Source of the DNA: Phocaeicola_A sp963643925
Lineage (GTDB): Bacteria > Bacteroidota > Bacteroidia > Bacteroidales > Bacteroidaceae
Assembly: GCA_963643925.1 (NCBI GenBank)
Contig: CAVINS010000003.1
Coordinates: 1 to 64,000 of the forward strand
Length of the DNA stretch: 64,000 nucleotides
Direction: 5' to 3'
Shown here: piece by piece, positions 1-6,921 of the stretch
How the letters are laid out: the number at the start of each line of letters is the position of its first letter
Position numbering within the stretch: the first letter of the stretch is position 1
Notes under the pieces: generated by a model
What the model was told of the DNA's origin: nothing
What the model saw: the letters and a program-made list of their open reading frames with translations, nothing else
Databases searched by the model: none
Program-made: the position numbers and the translations under genes

Positions 1-128
1 GACTTATATCCCCGCAAAACAACAGCAAGTTACTCACTTGATTGGCAGTTATTGATACAGATAGCTGCCTGCATACATTATGGCGTAAAGACCCGCATGT
101 GACGATGTAAAAGTATATACACTATTGC

Positions 129-238
129 GATGTATGGCAATTGTCAAACATGTGTACGGCAGTTGCCATCCATGTGTACGGCAATTGCCATCCACGTGTA
201 CGGCAATTGTCAAACACGTGTACGGCAATTGCCGTACA
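129..238. repeat. Array A: five tandem 22-bp dual-dyad units
   Basis: Five exact-length 22-bp units start at 129, 151, 173, 195 and 217. Each has the plan CGTG (or TGTG), a 5-nt arm, the dyad CAATTG (CAGTTG in unit 2), a second 5-nt arm, then CA. Joined units recreate the second dyad CACGTG, so the two dyads alternate about every 11 bp. Arms come from a small set (TACGG/CCGTA, GATGG/CCATC, TCAAA). Unit 5 is a perfect 20-bp palindrome at 219-238. There are no unique spacers, so it is not CRISPR. The same family recurs at 52777-52886. The remainder of 1-342 shows no gene I can support. Confidence 0.9.
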
Positions 239-342
239 TCGTATGATAGCGATATTTCGCAACGTCATGGGCGCACGCAACAGCCTGTATGGCCATACGT
301 GTGCAATTATGTAACACTGTGTCCTGATGGAGGAATGCTTAT

Positions 343-376
343 GAAAAAAAAGGATATGAGCTTTGGACCCATATCC
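343..376 (-). terminator. Intrinsic terminator for the carbonic-anhydrase-like/aminopeptidase operon
   Basis: On the minus strand a 7-bp stem (GGATATG 352-358 pairing with CATATCC 370-376) is followed by a run of Ts (As at 344-351 on the plus strand). It lies 25 bp past the stop codon of the minus-strand gene at 402-917. Confidence 0.85.
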
Positions 377-401
377 TCGTCAATCGTCCGGCGGTTGCGG
401 A

Positions 402-917
402 CTATTCCTTGTACCAGCTGGCGTACATCGAGTAGTTGTTGGCAATCTTCTGATTCAACTCCTTCGACTGCTCGGGGTCCACCTTCTTGATGAATTTGGC
501 GGGTACGCCCGCCCACATGCTGCCCGGCTCGATGACGGTGTTGCTCAGTACCAGAGCGTTGGCGGCCACGATGGCGCCTTCGCCCACCACGGCGTGGTCG
601 AGCACCGTGGCTCCCATGCCTACCAGTGCTCCGTCCTTGACGGTGGCTCCGTGAATGGTCACGTTGTGGCCGATGGACACGTTGTTGCCAATCTCTATGG
701 TCGATTTCTCGTAAAGTGTGTGGAGCACGGCTCCGTCCTGCACGTTCACGTTGTCGCCTATGCGGATGCTGTTGACGTCGCCGCGCAATACGGCGTTGAA
801 CCAAATGCTGCATCCGCGGCCTATCACTACGTCGCCCACGATGGTCGCGTTCTCGGCAACGAATGTGTCCTCACCGATCTCCGGTGTGAATCCTCTGACT
901 GATTTTATGTATGGCAT
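402..917 (-). CDS. Gamma-carbonic-anhydrase-like hexapeptide-repeat protein
   Basis: This 171-residue protein is a left-handed beta-helix: hexapeptide repeats run from about residue 12 to 145, followed by a short C-terminal helix. The three histidines that hold the metal in gamma-class carbonic anhydrases are present at positions 66, 84 and 89 (motif IGHNVTIHG for the last two). Length and layout match the YrdA/CaiE-like family, usually cytoplasmic trimers. Reversible CO2 hydration is possible, but many members have no shown activity, so the substrate is open. It follows the aminopeptidase gene by 6 bp on the same strand, is probably co-transcribed with it, and ends at the terminator at 343-376. 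Confidence 0.85.
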   Translation of the reverse strand: MPYIKSVRGFTPEIGEDTFVAENATIVGDVVIGRGCSIWFNAVLRGDVNSIRIGDNVNVQDGAVLHTLYEKSTIEIGNNVSIGHNVTIHGATVKDGALVGMGATVLDHAVVGEGAIVAANALVLSNTVIEPGSMWAGVPAKFIKKVDPEQSKELNQKIANNYSMYASWYKE

Positions 918-923
918 AATTGT

Positions 924-2717
924 TTATGATTTATGGATTTCTTTTGTCTTCTCGGCCAGCCACTGGCGGTGCTCCTCGTCCAGGTGCGGTGCGAGCCGCT
1001 CATAGACGGTGCGGTGATAGTCGTTGAGCCACTCCACCTCGGACAGGGTCAGCATGCCGGTGTCGATGGGCTTCGTGTCGATGGGGCAGAGGGTGAGCGG
1101 CTCGAACTGGTAGAACGCTCCGAACTCCGTCTCCATGTAGGGTGCCACCAGCAGGGTGTTCTCCGTGCGGATGCCGTGGCGGCCGGCTAGGTAAAGCCCC
1201 GGTTCGTCGGTTACCGTCATTCCGGGCTGCAGGGGCGTGGGCATGTGGTTGGCCCGTATCTGATGAGGCCCTTCGTGCACGTTCAGGTACGACCCTACGC
1301 CATGACCGGTGCCGTGCATGTAGTTCATACCTTCTTCCCACAGCTTGGCATGTGCCAAGGCGTCCAGCTGTGTGCCACAGGTCCCTTGCGGGAACTTAGC
1401 CACCGACAGCCCGATGTGGGCCTTCAGCACCAGTGTATAGTCGTGTTTCTCCTCACGGGTGGGCTCGCCTAGGGCAATGGTGCGGGTGATGTCCGTGGTG
1501 CCGTCGAGATACTGCGCGCCGCTGTCCAGCAGGAGCAACCCTTCACTTTGCAAGGTAACGTCAGTCTCCGGTGTGGCTTCGTAGTGGACTATTGCCCCGT
1601 GGGCCTTGTATCCGGCTATCGTGTCGAAGCTGATGCCCTTGAACAGAGGCTGCTCCGCACGGAAGGCATAGAGCTGTCGGTCGATGCTCATCTCCGTCTG
1701 TCCGCCGGCGGGCACGGCCTCCTCCAGCCACTTGAGGAACTTCACCATGGCAATGCCGTCGCGCAGCATGGCATGGCGGAAGCCCTCCATCTCCGTCTCG
1801 TTCTTCACCATCTTCAGGTAGGGGACTGGCAATGACTCTTTGTCGTACAGTTTCGGACTGTCGGCCAAGATGCTGTAGAGTGCGTAGTTGGTGCGGCTGC
1901 CGTCCATCCAGAAGGGCGTGTCGGCATACTCCTTCAGCTTCTCCTGAATGGCATCGTAGGGCAAGATGCTCACTCCCTCGTTGGTCAGATAGTGGGCAGT
2001 GTCGGCCGGCACCTTCTTCGGGTCGACGAACCAGAATGCCTCGTTCTGCGACACTATCAGGTAGCTCACCGTCACGGGGTTGCAGTGTATGTCGTTGCCT
2101 CGGATGTTCAGCGTCCAGGCGATGTCGTCCAGTGTGGGGATGAGCATTGCCTCCAGTCCCCGCTCCTGCAACTTTTGTCGCAAGCGGGCAATCTTCTGCA
2201 GGCAGGTGACTCCCGCATAGCAGAGCGGGTGCTCCACGGCCACGTCGCCCGGCAGCGGGGTGCGGTCGGTCCATTCGTCTGTCGGCAGGACGAAGTCGGT
2301 ACGCAGGTCATGGCCCGTGGCCTGCAACTCCCGACGCAGCACCATCGCATCGTTTGCGCTGTGCGTCCATCCGTCGATGCCTACCACGGCACGCGGTGTC
2401 ATCACACGGCCGAGCCATTCGCTGATTGTCGGGGTCTCTGGCATGCGCTCCTTCATCAGTGTAAACTCTGTGTCGGCCAGCTGGTCAGCAGCTTGCAGGA
2501 AGTATCGCGAGTCAGTCCACAACGCGGCCCGGTTGGCGGTGACCACCGCTGTGCCGGCTGAACCGGTGAATCCCGAAATCCATTCGCGCACCTTCCAGTG
2601 GTCGGGTACATATTCGCTCAAGTGCGGGTCCGTACTGGGTAGAATGACGGCCTCTATGCCTTGTCGGTCCATCGCCTTGCGCAGCGATGCCAGTCTTGCG
2701 GAGATAATCTTGCTCAT
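924..2717 (-). CDS. Xaa-Pro aminopeptidase (M24B family)
   Basis: This 597-residue cytosolic metallopeptidase should remove N-terminal residues that precede proline. It has the three-domain plan of the long, eukaryote-like M24B enzymes: two creatinase-like N-terminal domains (about 5-135 and 165-305) and a C-terminal pita-bread catalytic domain (about 310-530). The five metal ligands can be placed at D398, D409, H472, E505 and E519. The C-terminal tail after 530 fits the extra domain of the approximately 600-residue subgroup. The start at 2717 gives the typical SKII/RLxxLR opening. It is first gene of a two-gene unit with the gamma-CA-like protein and has a good promoter at 2743-2773. Confidence 0.93.
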   Translation of the reverse strand: MSKIISARLASLRKAMDRQGIEAVILPSTDPHLSEYVPDHWKVREWISGFTGSAGTAVVTANRAALWTDSRYFLQAADQLADTEFTLMKERMPETPTISEWLGRVMTPRAVVGIDGWTHSANDAMVLRRELQATGHDLRTDFVLPTDEWTDRTPLPGDVAVEHPLCYAGVTCLQKIARLRQKLQERGLEAMLIPTLDDIAWTLNIRGNDIHCNPVTVSYLIVSQNEAFWFVDPKKVPADTAHYLTNEGVSILPYDAIQEKLKEYADTPFWMDGSRTNYALYSILADSPKLYDKESLPVPYLKMVKNETEMEGFRHAMLRDGIAMVKFLKWLEEAVPAGGQTEMSIDRQLYAFRAEQPLFKGISFDTIAGYKAHGAIVHYEATPETDVTLQSEGLLLLDSGAQYLDGTTDITRTIALGEPTREEKHDYTLVLKAHIGLSVAKFPQGTCGTQLDALAHAKLWEEGMNYMHGTGHGVGSYLNVHEGPHQIRANHMPTPLQPGMTVTDEPGLYLAGRHGIRTENTLLVAPYMETEFGAFYQFEPLTLCPIDTKPIDTGMLTLSEVEWLNDYHRTVYERLAPHLDEEHRQWLAEKTKEIHKS

Positions 2718-2742
2718 AGTAAGGAGTGTTTGTTATGTCCGA

Positions 2743-2773
2743 CAAATGTAGTGCAAAATAATGATTGGGCAAA
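2743..2773 (-). promoter_or_regulatory. Promoter of the Xaa-Pro aminopeptidase gene
   Basis: On the minus strand there is a -33 TTTG (2770-2773) and a -7 TACATTTG (2743-2750) separated by 19 bp. This fits the Bacteroides primary-sigma consensus and lies 25 bp upstream of the start codon. Confidence 0.75.
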
Positions 2774-2807
2774 CACGTGGGGCTGATTTCCGTGTGTCGG
2801 GGTGCTT

Positions 2808-2841
2808 CCCATCGTGAGCCGACGAGCAGTCGGCTCATGGG
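2808..2841. other. Hairpin in the divergent intergenic region
   Basis: TGAGCCGAC (2815-2823) pairs with GTCGGCTCA (2829-2837) over a 5-nt loop. The stem extends outward with CCCA/TGGG past a 3-nt bulge. It lies between two divergently transcribed genes, where a terminator is not expected, and no T-run follows closely. It may be a regulatory site or a remnant; its role is unknown. Confidence 0.55.
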
Positions 2842-2912
2842 ATTTTAACACCCTTTGTATTCAAAACTGCAGAAACTATGTTACATTATAGATGTTTGTC
2901 GTTGAAAATCTC

Positions 2913-2920
2913 TATCTTTG
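2913..2920 (+). promoter_or_regulatory. -7 element upstream of the XRE/cupin gene
   Basis: TATCTTTG matches the Bacteroides -7 consensus TAnnTTTG, 52 bp upstream of the start at 2973. The -33 element is not clear: the nearest TTTG (2895-2898) is too close. Confidence 0.6.
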
Positions 2921-2972
2921 TCCGGTAAATTTAGTTCCTGAGGCTTATCAGTAACAGCAAACACCTGTAGTT

Positions 2973-3524
2973 ATGAACGATCAGATCAGACAAATAGCGG
3001 CACGTCTGCGTGGATTGCGGGATGTGCTCGACATATCGGAAGAGGAAATGGCACAATGTTGCCAGATGTCAGTGGAAGATTACCGCAAGGTTGAAAGTGG
3101 CACGGTGGACATATCCGTCAGTACGTTGCAACATGTGTCGCGTCAGTACGGTACATCGCTGAGTGTGCTGATGTTTGGCGAGGAGCCCAAGATGAGCAGC
3201 TATTTCCTTACGCGCAAAGGCACGGGCATGTCCGTGGAGCGCCGCTCGGCCTACAAATACCAGTCGTTGGCATCCGGGTTCCGGGGCCGCATCGCCGACC
3301 CGTTTATTGTTACCGTCGAGCCGAAGGAGGATACAGAGATACAGTATAACGTTCACAAGGGACAGGAGTTCAATATGGTGCTCGAAGGCCGCATGCTCCT
3401 CAACGTGAACGGAAAAGAACTAATATTGAACGAAGGTGACAGCCTCTACTTCAACTCCGCGCTGCCCCATGGCATGTTGGCCCTCGACGGCAAGGCGGTG
3501 AAGTTTCTGGCTATAATTATGTAA
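2973..3524 (+). CDS. XRE-family regulator with C-terminal cupin domain
   Basis: This 183-residue protein has an N-terminal helix-turn-helix domain (about residues 5-65, with the typical LRDVLDISEEEMAQ and SVEDYRKVESG helices) and a C-terminal cupin fold (about 105-180, with HKGQEFNMVLEGRML and the GDSLYFNSALPHGM motif). This architecture is common in one-component regulators that sense a small ligand in the cupin. The gene ends just before an acyl-CoA synthetase gene (6 bp to its ATG), so it may control that enzyme and bind its substrate or product. The ligand cannot be read from the sequence. Confidence 0.88.
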   Translation: MNDQIRQIAARLRGLRDVLDISEEEMAQCCQMSVEDYRKVESGTVDISVSTLQHVSRQYGTSLSVLMFGEEPKMSSYFLTRKGTGMSVERRSAYKYQSLASGFRGRIADPFIVTVEPKEDTEIQYNVHKGQEFNMVLEGRMLLNVNGKELILNEGDSLYFNSALPHGMLALDGKAVKFLAIIM

Positions 3525-3530
3525 TAGGTG

Positions 3531-5183
3531 ATGGTAGAAAGATTTTTAGAACAGACTACTTTTACTTCTCAGGAAGATTTCATCAAGAACTTCCGTATCA
3601 AGGTTCCTGAGAATTTCAATTTCGGATACGATGTGGTGGACGCCTGGGCTGCCGAGCAACCCGACAAGAAGGCGCTGCTATGGACCAACGACAAAGGTGA
3701 ACACCGGCAGTATACCTATGCTGACCTGAAGATGTACACCGACCAGACGGCCTCTTATTTCCAGAGTCAGGGCATCGGCAAAGGCGACATGGTGATGCTG
3801 ATACTGAAACGCCGTTACGAGTTTTGGTACTCCATTATCGCGTTGCACAAACTGGGTGCGGTGGTCATCCCTGCTACCCACTTGCTCACGAAGAAGGATA
3901 TCGTCTACCGCTGCAACGCTGCCAGCATCAAGATGATTGTGTCCGCCGGCGACGAGGTAATACTGAAGCACATCCAGGACGCTATGCCCGAGTCGCCCAC
4001 AGTGGAACGCCTGGTGAGCACGGGCCCGATGGTTCCCGAAGGTTTCGAGAACTTCGCCGAAGGCATCGCTCATGCCAAGCACTTTGTGCGTCCCGAGCAT
4101 GTCAACGCCAACGACGACATCTCGCTGATGTATTTCACTTCCGGCACCACGGGCGAACCCAAGATGGTGGCACACGACTTCACCTATCCCTTGGGCCACA
4201 TCGCCACGGGCAGCTTCTGGCACAACCTCCACGAGGATAGCCTCCACTTGACCATCGCCGACACCGGTTGGGGAAAGGCCGTGTGGGGCAAGCTCTACGG
4301 GCAGATGATAGCCGGAGCCAACATCTTCGTCTATGACCACGAGAAGTTTACCCCGGCCGACATCCTGGGCAAGATACACGAGTATCACATCACTTCGCTC
4401 TGCGCTCCTCCCACTATCTACCGCTTCATGATACGCGAGGACTTGAGCAAGTTCGACCTCTCCTCGCTGGAGTATTGCACCACGGCAGGCGAGGCATTGA
4501 ACTCCGCTGTATACGATACCTTCAAGAACCTGACCGGCATCCGCCTGATGGAAGGCTTCGGACAGACCGAGACCACGCTGACCCTGGCCACCTTTCCGTG
4601 GATGGAACCTAAACCGGGCAGCATGGGTGTGCCTAACCCGCAATACGAGATTGACCTGCTCACTCCCGACGGCCGTTCGGCAGAGGACGGCGAGCAGGGC
4701 CAGATAGTGATACGCACCGACAAGGGCAAACCACTGGGCCTGTTCAAGGAATACTACCGCAACAAACAGCTCACCGACGAGGCTTGGCACGATGGGGTGT
4801 ACTACACCGGTGACGTGGCTTGGCGCGACGAGGACGGCTACTACTGGTTCGTGGGTCGTGCCGACGACGTCATCAAGAGCTCCGGCTATCGCATCGGTCC
4901 GTTCGAAGTGGAGAGTGCCCTGATGACTCACAACGCTGTGGTGGAGTGCGCTATCACCGGTGTGCCCGACGAGATTCGTGGTCAGGTGGTGAAAGCCACC
5001 ATCGTCTTGTCCAAGGAATACAAGGCCAAGGCCGGTCCCGACCTGGTGAAGGAGCTGCAGGACCACGTGAAGCGTGTGACCGCACCCTACAAGTATCCCC
5101 GTGTGATAGAGTTCGTGGACGAGTTGCCCAAGACCATCAGCGGCAAGATCCGTCGTGTGGAGATACGCGAGAAAGACAAGTAA
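3531..5183 (+). CDS. AMP-forming acyl-CoA synthetase (acetyl-CoA-synthetase-like)
   Basis: This 550-residue adenylate-forming enzyme should activate a carboxylic acid with ATP and couple it to CoA. The ATP-binding loop YFTSGTTGEPK lies near residue 205 and is followed by the GFGQTE segment, the YTGDVAWRDEDGYY hinge and the C-terminal catalytic lysine motif TISGKIRR. The overall pattern resembles medium-chain or aromatic acyl-CoA ligases (ACSM-like) rather than true acetyl-CoA synthetase, which is about 100 residues longer. I take the ATG at 3531; an in-frame GTG sits directly before it at 3528. It is translationally close to the XRE/cupin regulator and ends at a terminator at 5203-5255. The physiological acid is unknown. 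Confidence 0.88.
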   Translation: MVERFLEQTTFTSQEDFIKNFRIKVPENFNFGYDVVDAWAAEQPDKKALLWTNDKGEHRQYTYADLKMYTDQTASYFQSQGIGKGDMVMLILKRRYEFWYSIIALHKLGAVVIPATHLLTKKDIVYRCNAASIKMIVSAGDEVILKHIQDAMPESPTVERLVSTGPMVPEGFENFAEGIAHAKHFVRPEHVNANDDISLMYFTSGTTGEPKMVAHDFTYPLGHIATGSFWHNLHEDSLHLTIADTGWGKAVWGKLYGQMIAGANIFVYDHEKFTPADILGKIHEYHITSLCAPPTIYRFMIREDLSKFDLSSLEYCTTAGEALNSAVYDTFKNLTGIRLMEGFGQTETTLTLATFPWMEPKPGSMGVPNPQYEIDLLTPDGRSAEDGEQGQIVIRTDKGKPLGLFKEYYRNKQLTDEAWHDGVYYTGDVAWRDEDGYYWFVGRADDVIKSSGYRIGPFEVESALMTHNAVVECAITGVPDEIRGQVVKATIVLSKEYKAKAGPDLVKELQDHVKRVTAPYKYPRVIEFVDELPKTISGKIRRVEIREKDK

Positions 5184-5202
5184 ACACTATTTTAGTAAGT
5201 AT

Positions 5203-5255
5203 ATTCCCATAAGTGCAACACCCCGACAGGTGCCCGCGCCTATGGGATTTCTTTT
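5203..5255 (+). terminator. Terminator after the acyl-CoA synthetase gene
   Basis: ATTCCCATA (5203-5211) pairs with TATGGGAT (5241-5248), with further pairing inside the loop, and is followed by TTCTTTT. It lies 20 bp past the stop codon. Confidence 0.7.
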
Positions 5256-5277
5256 GTCCTCAAAAGGAGAGAATATG

Positions 5278-5339
5278 TCGATAGTACCGCTAAAAGTCCA
5301 AAATAAAATGACTTCTAGCGGTGCTATCGACACTTTTAG
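5278..5339. repeat. Long inverted repeat with an overlapping alternative arm
   Basis: A 20-bp arm at 5278-5297 matches the reverse complement of 5311-5330 at 18 of 20 positions, with a 13-nt AT-rich spacer. The inner part of the left arm, CTAAAAGT (5290-5297), also has a perfect complement at 5332-5339, so two mutually exclusive pairings exist. It directly abuts the -7 box at 5341, so it could be an operator for the downstream gene. Confidence 0.75.
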
Positions 5340-5340
5340 T

Positions 5341-5348
5341 TATCTTTG
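5341..5348 (+). promoter_or_regulatory. -7 element of the DUF2007 gene
   Basis: TATCTTTG fits TAnnTTTG and lies 33 bp upstream of the ATG at 5382. Where a -33 element would lie is occupied by the right arm of the inverted repeat and has no TTTG, which is compatible with regulated or activator-dependent transcription. Confidence 0.55.
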
Positions 5349-5381
5349 GAGCAGATAGTTTAACTTCAAATCTTTAGCAGT

Positions 5382-5627
5382 ATGACAACAGAGACGAATG
5401 GCACATTGGTGAAAGTGTTCAGCGGTGACCGGTGGCAAGCTGAACTCGTTAAGGGAATGTTGGAGGCCAATGGCATCGAGGCAATGATTAAGGATGAGTC
5501 GTTGGCGCTGGTGACGGCACCTTACTCCTCGGTAGGAGGAGCGGTACTCGTGATGGTGATGGATGACAAATATGATCAGGCAAAGACCATCATCGAGGAG
5601 AACGAAGAGACTGATCAGAAAGAGTAA
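5382..5627 (+). CDS. DUF2007-family small protein
   Basis: This 81-residue protein matches the DUF2007 (putative signal-transducing) family: an opening 'LVKVFSGDRWQAELVKGMLEANGIEA' type segment, described by its parts VKVFSGD and AELVKGMLEANGI, then a short beta strand and the VMVMDDKYDQAKTII segment. The fold is ferredoxin-like and resembles the GlnB/ACT type of small regulatory domains. No transmembrane segment or catalytic motif is seen. It is monocistronic, sits behind a long inverted repeat, and its role is not known. Confidence 0.8.
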   Translation: MTTETNGTLVKVFSGDRWQAELVKGMLEANGIEAMIKDESLALVTAPYSSVGGAVLVMVMDDKYDQAKTIIEENEETDQKE

Positions 5628-5638
5628 CTGCGAGAATA

Positions 5639-5713
5639 GCGTGTTGCCTGACACGCGTCTTGAGGAGCTAAGAGCGTGGACCCGTAAACGGAAATGAACC
5701 GATGTGCAGGTCC
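5639..5713. other. Structured intergenic segment upstream of proB
   Basis: GCGTGT (5639-5644) pairs with ACACGC (5651-5656). Farther on, GGACC (5678-5682) pairs with GGTCC (5709-5713) around a small inner hairpin CCGT/ACGG. It lies between the DUF2007 stop and the proB promoter, so it is not part of the proB leader. The first hairpin could end the DUF2007 transcript although no T-run follows. I could not match it to a known RNA family. Confidence 0.4.
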
Positions 5714-5768
5714 GGCTTGTTAAAAGATGCCGTTATTTTAGGCTAAACAGGGGAAATGGAAACATATA

Positions 5769-5800
5769 GTTGTCCATCCCGGATAGATTGATTACTTTTG
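5769..5800 (+). promoter_or_regulatory. Promoter of the proB-proA-argF' operon
   Basis: A -33 GTTG (5769-5772) and a -7 TACTTTTG (5793-5800) are separated by 20 bp. The position rules out the upstream in-frame ATG at 5770 and supports the proB start at 5830. Confidence 0.8.
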
Positions 5801-5829
5801 CATGGGTAATCATTAAAACAAGAAAAGCG

Positions 5830-6921
5830 ATGAATCTCTATCAATATGCGAGAGTGGCTGTTAAAGTGGGTAGCAACGTGCTTGCCCGCCGGGATGGTAC
5901 ACTCGACGTGACCCGCATGTCGGCTCTTGTGGACCAGATAGCGGAGTTGCGCAAGGGCGGCATGGAGGTGATACTCATCTCCTCCGGTGCGGTCGCTTCC
6001 GGCCGAAGTGAGCTGAAGTGCACACGCAAACTGGACAGCGTGGATCAGCGGCAGCTCTTCTCCGCTGTCGGTCAAGCCAAACTCATTAACCGCTACTATG
6101 AACTGTTTCGCGACCACGAGATAGCGGTGGGGCAGGTGCTCACTACCAAAGAAAGCTTTGCTACCCGCCGACACTATCTGAACCAACGCAACTGCATGCA
6201 GGTGATGCTGGAAAACGGTGTGCTGCCTATCGTCAATGAAAACGACACCATCTCCGTCACCGAACTGATGTTCACCGATAACGACGAGCTCTCCGGGCTG
6301 ATAGCCACCATGATGGACGTGCAGGCCCTGGTGATACTGAGCAACGTTGATGGCATCTACAACGGGCCGCCCTCAGAGCCGGGGACTGAAGTCATCCGTG
6401 AGGTGGGCATCGGGAAGGAACTGAAGGACTACATACAGACCGAGAAGTCCGGCTTCGGACGAGGCGGCATGATCACCAAATGCAACATCGCCCGTAAGGT
6501 GGCCGACGAGGGAGTGCACGTCTACATAGCCAACGGCAAACAGGACAATATCCTGCTACGGCTGATGGAGAACCCGCAGGAGACAGAGTGTACACACTTC
6601 GTACCATCGGTGTCGCCGGTGTCGAGCGTGAAGAAATGGATGGCCCACTGCGAGGACTTTGCCAAGGGCGCTGTGCACCTGAACGAGTGCATCACCAAAG
6701 TGATTCGCGGCAGTCAGGCCATCAGCATCTTGCCCGTGGGCGTGACCCGCATAGAGGGGGCGTTCGAGAAAGACGACATCGTGCGTGTGATTGACTGCAA
6801 GGGTGAGCAGATAGGCGTAGGAAAAGTCGCCTGTAGCTCGGAGCAGGCCGGGAAACTGCTCGGACAGCACGGAAAGAAACCCTTGATACATTACGACTAT
6901 TTATATTTGGAAGGATGCTAA
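5830..6921 (+). CDS. proB: Glutamate 5-kinase
   Basis: This 363-residue enzyme phosphorylates L-glutamate to gamma-glutamyl phosphate, the first step of proline synthesis. The amino-acid-kinase domain spans about 1-255, with the N-terminal VKVGSNVLA nucleotide-binding motif, the VNENDTIS substrate loop and FGRGGMITK near 215. A PUA domain (about 275-360, GVTRIEGAFEKDDIVRVID) follows, as in E. coli ProB. An open frame continues upstream to 5770, but that ATG lies inside the promoter, so 5830 is chosen. The last 7 bp overlap proA, suggesting translational coupling of the two enzymes, which hand over a labile intermediate. Confidence 0.95.
   Translation: MNLYQYARVAVKVGSNVLARRDGTLDVTRMSALVDQIAELRKGGMEVILISSGAVASGRSELKCTRKLDSVDQRQLFSAVGQAKLINRYYELFRDHEIAVGQVLTTKESFATRRHYLNQRNCMQVMLENGVLPIVNENDTISVTELMFTDNDELSGLIATMMDVQALVILSNVDGIYNGPPSEPGTEVIREVGIGKELKDYIQTEKSGFGRGGMITKCNIARKVADEGVHVYIANGKQDNILLRLMENPQETECTHFVPSVSPVSSVKKWMAHCEDFAKGAVHLNECITKVIRGSQAISILPVGVTRIEGAFEKDDIVRVIDCKGEQIGVGKVACSSEQAGKLLGQHGKKPLIHYDYLYLEGC

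Noticed and set aside
129..238. CRISPR array
   Set aside because: Units are contiguous with no unique spacers, and no cas genes are present.
125..490. Plus-strand ORF of 121 codons across array A
   Set aside because: It is formed by the tandem repeat and the minus-strand terminator, with repeated peptide units and no family features.
2808..2841. Intrinsic terminator
   Set aside because: It lies between two gene starts (divergent) and has no close T-run, so it is listed only as a hairpin.
3678..5066. Minus-strand ORF of 462 codons
   Set aside because: It is the antisense shadow of the acyl-CoA synthetase gene; composition is His/Val-rich as is typical of reverse frames of GC-rich codons.
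5770..5829. Longer N-terminus for ProB
   Set aside because: The upstream ATG lies within the promoter (5769-5800), and the family starts at the MNLYQYARVAVKVG residue block.
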